From CAYRIF01 sp964424205 (GTDB taxonomy: Bacteria > Bacteroidota > Bacteroidia > Cytophagales > Cyclobacteriaceae), in NCBI GenBank assembly GCA_964424205.1, contig CAYRIF010000027.1, positions 1-19,776 of the forward strand: DNA of 19,776 nt, read 5' to 3'. This document shows, piece by piece, positions 13,999 through 19,776 of this stretch; position 1 is the first letter of the stretch; each line of letters starts with the position of its first letter. The notes under the pieces are model-generated. The model was not told the origin of the DNA and did not search any database. It saw only the letters and a program-made list of their open reading frames with translations. A program made the translations under genes and the position numbers.

Positions 13999-16407
13999 TT
14001 ATTTCATACTTGTAGGTCGTGTAACGTTAATAAATGCTTGGTTGAGTGTGCCAATCTGACCAGTTGAAGAAAGACCTTCAATTGCGATATTATAGTTGGA
14101 GACTTCATCCGAGGTGTAAAACTCAACCGTGGTCTCACCATTTTCATCGGTTATTATCGTTGGATTCCAGTATAATACTGACCTGAAATCCGGAATTGAA
14201 TTGTTTTTGGTTTCTTCATTATCGTATTTGGGTTGGTAGTATTCTTTGACGATGTTAAAGCCTTTAAATTCTATAATATTTTTATCATTTGGAGTTTTTA
14301 TTTCTTCCGAAGTATTAATTATCATAACCCCATTAGTTCCTACCTCTCCAAAGGGAATCAAGTTGTCAGGAGAATGTATTATTCCAATACTTTTTATAAA
14401 ATTTGCATTCAAATGAAGAATAAAGTCGGTATCAAAAGTGGGTTGTCCGTTGACAATATATAGTGGTTCTAATTTATAGACGTGCTTTAGAAATTTAGCA
14501 TAAATTTTTACCTGAAATTTACCTTGTTTACTTTTTCTTATATTGACACCAGGTAAAATCTCTTTAATAATTTCTGCCATAGTATTAAATTTAACATAAT
14601 CTTTAAGATAGATTAGTTTATCGCATAGTAATTGGTAATTATTTTGTGATAGCGTATTTTTAAGAGGAGATTTAGTTAAATTATTATTTTTTGTATAGGT
14701 TTGATTGATTAAGAAATTTTGAATACTCGTTTTTACTTCTTCAGGCATTTCATGATTATGTACAGTATTTTTTGTGATTACTGTTTTTTTTGTCATTCTA
14801 TTTTTATCAATTTCTAGCGATTTAGTTTTGTCTCCATTTTTTTGATATATAAATCTTTCCTTACCAAAGTAACTTGCAATCTCTAATTCCAATAGACCAT
14901 CGTTATCTGTAGTTCCTTGATAAGTTGATAATTTATTCATTAATAAAACTAAAATAGGTTTGTTTCTGATTGGTTCTCCATGCATAGTTAGTTTATGCTT
15001 CAATAAAAAAGCATTGTTTTTTTCTATAGCAAAGAGATGTTCTTTGTATTTGTAATTTAATAGATCGTGCCAAGAAAGTCCTTTTAACGAAAGGGTGATT
15101 AATAGATTATCTAATGTTATATTTGTATCTGATTCTTTGTTCATTAGATAATAGTTTGGGTTTTCTATGTCATCTTTTAATTTGGAACTTAATTGAAGAT
15201 ATGAGTATATATTATCTGCATATCTATTGGGTATTCTGTTAGAGACGCGTACAGAAAAATTTCCTTTTATGGGCTTATTATTTTGATCTGTAATTCTAAT
15301 TTTTGCTTTTACATTTTCTCTTGTTTTATAGTTTGTTTTTTCCGGTATAATTTTGATGTTGAGTTGTTTTTCATGATTTATAAATATGAGGCGATTGATA
15401 ATGGGAAGTTGCGTATCTCTGTTAAAAATAGTTATTTGATTGATTCCGGTAGGAATTTTTGTTTTAGAGATATATATCATTGTGTCTTTTGAAACTAATT
15501 TTATTTTTTTGGTTAAAAATATTTTGCTACTGTTTTGAAGCGTTATTAATAGATTACTATTCTTTCCTTGGCTCTGAATAGACAATTGTAAATTTTGTGA
15601 ATTTAAGCTATCTACTGATAATACAATGCCTACATTTTTGGTGGGCGGTAGTTGATATTTTTTTTCGAAATTGGAATTTTTTAATTTGACATAGTATTTT
15701 TTTCCTTTTGTTGGTTTAATCTTAAAAGTTCCTATTCCTAGATTGTTGCTGTAAAGCTCACAAATTTTATTGTTATTCTCGTCCAATAATGCTCCATTAA
15801 TTTTGGTTCCAGAGCCGGAATTTAAGATTGCTTTGAATACAACTTTGCTCTCTAAATTATTTATTAGTTGCCCTCCCTCCGGGAAAAAGAATAGATGAAC
15901 AGCTTCATTTTTTTTAAGGGAAGGCTTCTGGTCCAAAGCGGTGTAAGCGTTATAAATATTTACACTTTTTCTAAAATAACCGTGCGTATCAAAATTGCGC
16001 ATCCAGTTGGTATAAGAGACGAGTGTATAGTTTCCGTTCTCCAAGGTATCTGGCAACGAAATACTGCCGTGGGTTATACCATCTTTTATCTTTGATTTGT
16101 AAGCTAATACTAATTTATTTTTTACATTGTAGAGGTCTGTATACAGAATTCCACTTGCTGTTTTTAGTGCCGGATTAAAATAACTAGGTAGATATGCTTT
16201 AAAGTATATGGTTTCTCCTGCGACATAAAATGGATTGTCTAGGGACAGATATACTTTTTCCTGCGGATTGTTTTCTGTATAATCTTTCAAGGATTGAATT
16301 AACCTATCTATCAGGTTATTGGGTTGAAATGAAACACAAATAACTGCTATGATAACAGCTAGTGTTATTCTTGGTAAGTTGTATTTTTTTGTTCGAAAGG
16401 TTCGCAT
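13999..16407 (-). CDS. Secreted macroglobulin-like protein with a TonB plug-like segment
   Basis: This 802-residue exported protein has unknown function. A signal or anchor segment (about 13-27) is followed by a macroglobulin MG2-like domain (about 50-155: KVYLSLDNPFYVAGETIYFK, then ENGNYTLVSYTNWMRN). More beta-rich MG-like regions follow to about 540. At about 645-700 comes a plug-like segment: PLYIVNGQPTF, then IKSIGIIHSP and GEVGTNGVMIINT, the pattern of SusC-type TonB receptor plugs, but no 22-strand barrel follows. The end (about 740-785) returns to a macroglobulin-like stretch, WNPTIITDENGETTVEFYTSD. It lies 20 bases after the second DUF4249-type gene and probably belongs to that operon. 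The DNA here looks more AT-rich than the mod operon. It may act with the receptor as a periplasmic or surface partner, but that is inference. Confidence 0.8.
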   Translation of the reverse strand: MRTFRTKKYNLPRITLAVIIAVICVSFQPNNLIDRLIQSLKDYTENNPQEKVYLSLDNPFYVAGETIYFKAYLPSYFNPALKTASGILYTDLYNVKNKLVLAYKSKIKDGITHGSISLPDTLENGNYTLVSYTNWMRNFDTHGYFRKSVNIYNAYTALDQKPSLKKNEAVHLFFFPEGGQLINNLESKVVFKAILNSGSGTKINGALLDENNNKICELYSNNLGIGTFKIKPTKGKKYYVKLKNSNFEKKYQLPPTKNVGIVLSVDSLNSQNLQLSIQSQGKNSNLLITLQNSSKIFLTKKIKLVSKDTMIYISKTKIPTGINQITIFNRDTQLPIINRLIFINHEKQLNIKIIPEKTNYKTRENVKAKIRITDQNNKPIKGNFSVRVSNRIPNRYADNIYSYLQLSSKLKDDIENPNYYLMNKESDTNITLDNLLITLSLKGLSWHDLLNYKYKEHLFAIEKNNAFLLKHKLTMHGEPIRNKPILVLLMNKLSTYQGTTDNDGLLELEIASYFGKERFIYQKNGDKTKSLEIDKNRMTKKTVITKNTVHNHEMPEEVKTSIQNFLINQTYTKNNNLTKSPLKNTLSQNNYQLLCDKLIYLKDYVKFNTMAEIIKEILPGVNIRKSKQGKFQVKIYAKFLKHVYKLEPLYIVNGQPTFDTDFILHLNANFIKSIGIIHSPDNLIPFGEVGTNGVMIINTSEEIKTPNDKNIIEFKGFNIVKEYYQPKYDNEETKNNSIPDFRSVLYWNPTIITDENGETTVEFYTSDEVSNYNIAIEGLSSTGQIGTLNQAFINVTRPTSMK

Positions 16408-16427
16408 ATTTTTTCTTATAATCTAAA

Positions 16428-17576
16428 TTATTCCCAAAAATCGGGTGCTGCTTTGCTGCTGCCTGGAAACAATGCACAGTCGGAACAGTATTTTGGAGGG
16501 CAGTCGCTTGACAGTGGTGGACATAGGGTGAAACAAATATTTAGGACTCCTTTTTTAAATTTTTTTGGGAGGTCATTAAAAGAAATAAACGTTCTTTTTG
16601 AACTAACTCCATAAGCTCCAAAATATCCCAAGACAATTTCATTGCTGTCTTCAGTATTAAATATATTTCCTGTTATTTTAGATGGTGTGGCATCGAGTAT
16701 TGTCCCTTTAGTCGCTAATTGTTTGTTGATAGCGTTAAAAAATGCATAGGCATCTGGACTAATGCTGTATTTTTTGAGATGATAACTGTACTTCACATTG
16801 TATTTGATATCCGGTATAACAAAATTTAAAGAAAATGAATCAATTTTAGATTTGCTGTAATTGTTACTGGCTAAAACCTTATGATTTAAATCACCTTGAC
16901 CCGTAACGTAACAATGTACTGAATTGTCAAAGGCTTGTTCCATTATATAAGTTTCTTCATTTGTAAACAGGTAGAATTCGTCTTTTCCTACATCAATGTC
17001 AGTATAGTACTGAATTCCTTCGGCGTCTTCAATATAATTACTACTGTTTAATGTTTTATGTTTTTCTAGTTTATAATAAACGTCCCGAATTTTCGACGAT
17101 GAATGTAGTATTTCTGGTTTGGACTGATATTGTTTCCCATCTTTGGTCAATATAGATAGATAATATTTATTGCCTATTTTTCCTTGCCAGTTTAAATTAG
17201 ATGATTGGTAAATACCACTGCCACGTTCTGTTTCCCAAAGTCTCAATTCTTTTCCATTTTGATCTATAATCTTAACTATGGCTTTAGATTCGGGCTTATT
17301 AAAGCCCTCCTCTTTAATAAAGCCATTGTAAGTGGTTGTTTTTGCTAAGAAATTGGCACTTCTTTTTAAAGAAACTGTATACAATTTTTTCTCATTACTT
17401 ATAAACCCATCAACCACTAAGAACGGTTTCTCTTGCTTTTCATTACCGTAATTAAATGGATCAATGCAAGAAGTTAACAATAGAATTACTACATAGGGCA
17501 TCATACAGGGAAGTAAGTATCTCTTGGTGTTAAAAAGTATTGGAATGATTAGTGTAAGATTGATATTTCTTGTCAT
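16428..17576 (-). CDS. DUF4249-type lipoprotein, second copy
   Basis: This outer-membrane or periplasmic lipoprotein has no known activity. The lipobox is LLTSC with Cys37, followed by IDPFN. The conserved core is LVVDGFISNEK...VSLKRSANF...KPESKAIVKIID, typical of DUF4249 proteins found beside TonB-dependent receptors. Cys222 and a C-terminal set C348-x3-C-x6-C-x4-C-x2-C367 are shared with the paralogue next door, and the protein ends in PDFWE. The ATG at 17574-17576 gives an unusually long leader; starts at Met25 or Met26 (17504 or 17501) would place the lipid Cys at 12-13 as in the paralogue, but with no basic residue before the hydrophobic core. It follows its paralogue by 22 bases. Confidence 0.87.
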   Translation of the reverse strand: MTRNINLTLIIPILFNTKRYLLPCMMPYVVILLLTSCIDPFNYGNEKQEKPFLVVDGFISNEKKLYTVSLKRSANFLAKTTTYNGFIKEEGFNKPESKAIVKIIDQNGKELRLWETERGSGIYQSSNLNWQGKIGNKYYLSILTKDGKQYQSKPEILHSSSKIRDVYYKLEKHKTLNSSNYIEDAEGIQYYTDIDVGKDEFYLFTNEETYIMEQAFDNSVHCYVTGQGDLNHKVLASNNYSKSKIDSFSLNFVIPDIKYNVKYSYHLKKYSISPDAYAFFNAINKQLATKGTILDATPSKITGNIFNTEDSNEIVLGYFGAYGVSSKRTFISFNDLPKKFKKGVLNICFTLCPPLSSDCPPKYCSDCALFPGSSKAAPDFWE

Positions 17577-17598
17577 TTGTTTGTAAGGTTAAATATTA

Positions 17599-18708
17599 TT
17601 ACTCCCAAAAAGAAGGTTTCTGGGTGGCACTACCTGGATATTTGGAGCAATCAAAACAATAGGTGTCTAAACAATTATCTCGAGGTGGAGGGCAAGCTAC
17701 AAAGCATTCAGATAATTGACCTTTTTTAAAATTAACCGGTAGTTCGTCTTTTGAGACAAATAGGCGCTTTGTTGTGACACCGAATACAGCAAAATACCCA
17801 AGAACTATTTCGTTTTTGTCATGTACGTTAGAAATATTCCCTATTATTTTTAGGGGTGTTTCATCCAAGATAGATCCTTTTACCTTTAATTGCTTCCTAA
17901 TTGAGCTATAGAAATGGAAAGCCTCCTTACTCATACTATATTGAAGCAAATTGTAGCTATGTTTAATATTATATTCAAATTTTGGAACAACAAAGTCTAA
18001 TGGGTGTTTGATAATTTTTTGAGTGTTAAATTCTATATTGGACACTAGAAAATTGTAGTTATCATTTCCTTTTTGAGTGACATAGCAAAATTTTGGATAT
18101 GGAGGTAATAGCAATGGTACGCGATGTATTGGTGTTTCAATCATATAGGTTTGCGTAGAACCAAAAGCGTAATAGTTATCATTTTCACCTAGATTAATAT
18201 CGGCGTAATACTGGAATCCATCTACTGTGGTTATGTTGTTGTTTTCGTCTAGTAATTCTTTAGATTCATAGATTGTATAGATACTATCAATGGGTAAAGA
18301 GGCTTTTAACACTTCCGGTGTTGATTCATATTCTTCTCCATTTTCTGTTTTAATATGTATATAATATTTTTTTTCAATTTCCCCTTCCCAATTTTCACTT
18401 GATGGAATCTTGTAAATACCTGAATTTTCTTTCGTTTCCAAAAATTGTTGTGACCTACCGGTATCATCAATAATTTTTATTATTGCTTTTGATTCGGGTT
18501 TAATAAATCCTTGCTCCTTAATTATTCCTGAATAGCCATTTTTTGGTGTATAAAAATTAGCACTCCTTGTTAAGGTAATGGTGAATTCTCCTTTTTCATT
18601 GGTTATAAAGCCATCTACTACAAGAATTTTTTTCTCTTGGTTTTGTGAACTAAAATTAAAGGGATCTACACAGGACGATAGTAATATAAGAATAAGTAAC
18701 TTTTTCAT
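17599..18708 (-). CDS. DUF4249-type lipoprotein, first copy
   Basis: This 369-residue lipoprotein begins with a short signal (MKKLLILILLSSC, lipid Cys13) and VDPFN. It shares with its downstream paralogue the block LVVDGFITNEK...LTRSANF...KPESKAIIKIIDD, a mid-protein Cys208 in CYVT, and five C-terminal cysteines with identical spacing (335, 339, 346, 351, 354) before PGS and the final PSFWE. The ATG overlaps the receptor TGA by 4 bases, so the two are translationally coupled, which suggests that they work together at the outer membrane. This arrangement of receptor plus DUF4249 protein recurs in Bacteroidota; the ligand is not known. Confidence 0.9.
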   Translation of the reverse strand: MKKLLILILLSSCVDPFNFSSQNQEKKILVVDGFITNEKGEFTITLTRSANFYTPKNGYSGIIKEQGFIKPESKAIIKIIDDTGRSQQFLETKENSGIYKIPSSENWEGEIEKKYYIHIKTENGEEYESTPEVLKASLPIDSIYTIYESKELLDENNNITTVDGFQYYADINLGENDNYYAFGSTQTYMIETPIHRVPLLLPPYPKFCYVTQKGNDNYNFLVSNIEFNTQKIIKHPLDFVVPKFEYNIKHSYNLLQYSMSKEAFHFYSSIRKQLKVKGSILDETPLKIIGNISNVHDKNEIVLGYFAVFGVTTKRLFVSKDELPVNFKKGQLSECFVACPPPRDNCLDTYCFDCSKYPGSATQKPSFWE

Positions 18709-19775
18709 AATTTAAAATTATAGGTCAACGAAGGAAATAGCGTACCCAAAACAGATAATTTATACACTCCTGGTGGAGACCCTGCGGTATTCTTAAAAAA
18801 AATGGAATAGGCATTTTTCCTAGCATAGAGATTATAGATGGAAAAAATCCAATCACCATCTAATATTTTTTTTCTTTTATGATTCCCTGCTAATGAAATT
18901 GAAATATCCAGTCGATGATAATCTGGTATTCTAAATTGATTTCTGTTGGAAAAGTAGGCAATTTGCTTATCACCTATATTAAATTTTGCAATAGGTGCCG
19001 TAATAGGTCTTCCTGAACTATAAGTGAAGTTAATACCTAAACCCCAACGCCTTGTGATTTTGTAGTTTGTAACCACGGAAAGAATGTGAGGTTTGTCCGA
19101 ATTGCTTGGATAGTAATGGCCTTCATTGATAGTTTCTTTTTCTGAAAGACCATTTACGCGTCGCTCACTTTTTGAATAGGTGTAGCTGACCCATCCAGTA
19201 AGCTTTCCAGTTTTCTTTTTGAGGAAAAACTCTGCACCATAGGCCCTCCCAGACCCTGACAATAACTCCTGTTCAATGTTCTCACGTAATATAATTTGAG
19301 CACCATTTTTATAATCAATTATATTGGTCAAATCCTTATAGAAAATTTCTACCGAGGTTTCTATTGTATTGTCATTGAAATTTCTGAAGTAGCCAACAGA
19401 ATACTGATCGGCGATTTGCGGGGCAATGTATCTGTCACTAGATTTCCATATATCTATTGGACTGACCGCTGTAGTATTAGATATAGTATGAATATACTGC
19501 CGAAGCCTATTATAACTTAATTTGATTGAACTGGTCGGATTAATTCCGTATTTCATAGAAAGTCTAGGTTCCAATCCTGCATATTCTTGAATTACATCCC
19601 CTGCTAGAAAGGAGAGCGTGTCTACTACGTTTTCCTGACTTTTGGTTTTCGTATCTTGATAGGTTAATACATTTCCTTTGCCTATATTCCTGTACAATGA
19701 ATAACGTAACCCTCCAGTAACGGTAAGTTTTGGACTAATAACAAACTCATCTTCGATATAAACTGCCGCTTCCAA
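18705..19775 (-). CDS. TonB-dependent receptor, C-terminal part (runs off the right edge)
   Basis: The last 356 or so codons of an outer-membrane receptor are visible, and the reading frame is open to the window edge, so the signal peptide and plug lie outside. The sequence alternates short beta-strands and polar loops as in the barrel: DEFVISPKLTVTGGLRYSLY, LEPRLSMKYGI, SIKLSYNRLRQYIH, YSVGYFRNF, GRAYGAEFFLKKKTGKLTGW and SSGRPITAPIAKF. It ends in SLTYNFKL, a barrel-closing strand. The TTG near the edge is not a real start. It takes an unknown substrate across the outer membrane with energy from TonB, and is the first gene of the DUF4249 group visible here. Confidence 0.92.
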   Translation of the reverse strand: MEAAVYIEDEFVISPKLTVTGGLRYSLYRNIGKGNVLTYQDTKTKSQENVVDTLSFLAGDVIQEYAGLEPRLSMKYGINPTSSIKLSYNRLRQYIHTISNTTAVSPIDIWKSSDRYIAPQIADQYSVGYFRNFNDNTIETSVEIFYKDLTNIIDYKNGAQIILRENIEQELLSGSGRAYGAEFFLKKKTGKLTGWVSYTYSKSERRVNGLSEKETINEGHYYPSNSDKPHILSVVTNYKITRRWGLGINFTYSSGRPITAPIAKFNIGDKQIAYFSNRNQFRIPDYHRLDISISLAGNHKRKKILDGDWIFSIYNLYARKNAYSIFFKNTAGSPPGVYKLSVLGTLFPSLTYNFKL

Positions 19776-19776
19776 T

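Overview
The window looks like a chromosomal segment of a low-GC member of the Bacteroidota. The reasons are a TonB-dependent receptor followed by DUF4249-type lipoproteins, a secreted macroglobulin-like/plug protein, secreted MORN-like repeat proteins, a Bacteroidota-type ComEC without a metallo-beta-lactamase tail, and -7 promoter elements of the TAnnTTTG type. I cannot assign a genus. Every convincing gene lies on the minus strand, so transcription runs from right to left.

Right part (about 19776 down to 13999): an outer-membrane group. The C-terminal part of a TonB-dependent receptor enters from the right edge and overlaps by 4 bases a DUF4249-type lipoprotein. A second, paralogous DUF4249-type lipoprotein follows, then an 802-residue secreted protein that joins a macroglobulin-like N-terminus to a barrel-less TonB plug-like segment. 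The spacing suggests one operon, probably an uptake or surface-exposed complex with unknown substrate. Behind it, with gaps of 14 to 49 bases, come housekeeping genes: comEC, an enoyl-CoA hydratase and a RecQ-family helicase.

Middle (9108 down to 6758): two tandem exported MORN-like repeat proteins, a long one with 17-18 units and a shorter one that shares its C-terminal layout. They end at a clear intrinsic terminator that folds well only on the minus strand.

Molybdate operon (6702 down to 3858): a stand-alone ModE DNA-binding domain, then modA, modB and modC with stop/start overlaps. A perfect 34-bp palindrome overlaps the modE start codon and is a strong operator candidate. The modA reading frame carries an unusual extra segment of about 52 codons, built from inverted repeats, between its ATG and its lipoprotein signal. 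This looks like an in-frame insertion of a small repeat element. A LysM-like/amidase_3 cell-wall hydrolase with a TTG start follows modC after 28 bases.

Left part (2514 to 1): an OmpR-type response regulator and its membrane histidine kinase overlap by 4 bases. The last 300 bases hold no credible gene. They contain two hairpins and a sequence resembling an insertion-sequence end, so they look like repeat material.

Nothing here is a clear defence system, CRISPR array, tRNA or rRNA. The least explained parts are the receptor/DUF4249/plug group, the palindromic insert in modA and the operator-like palindrome at modE.
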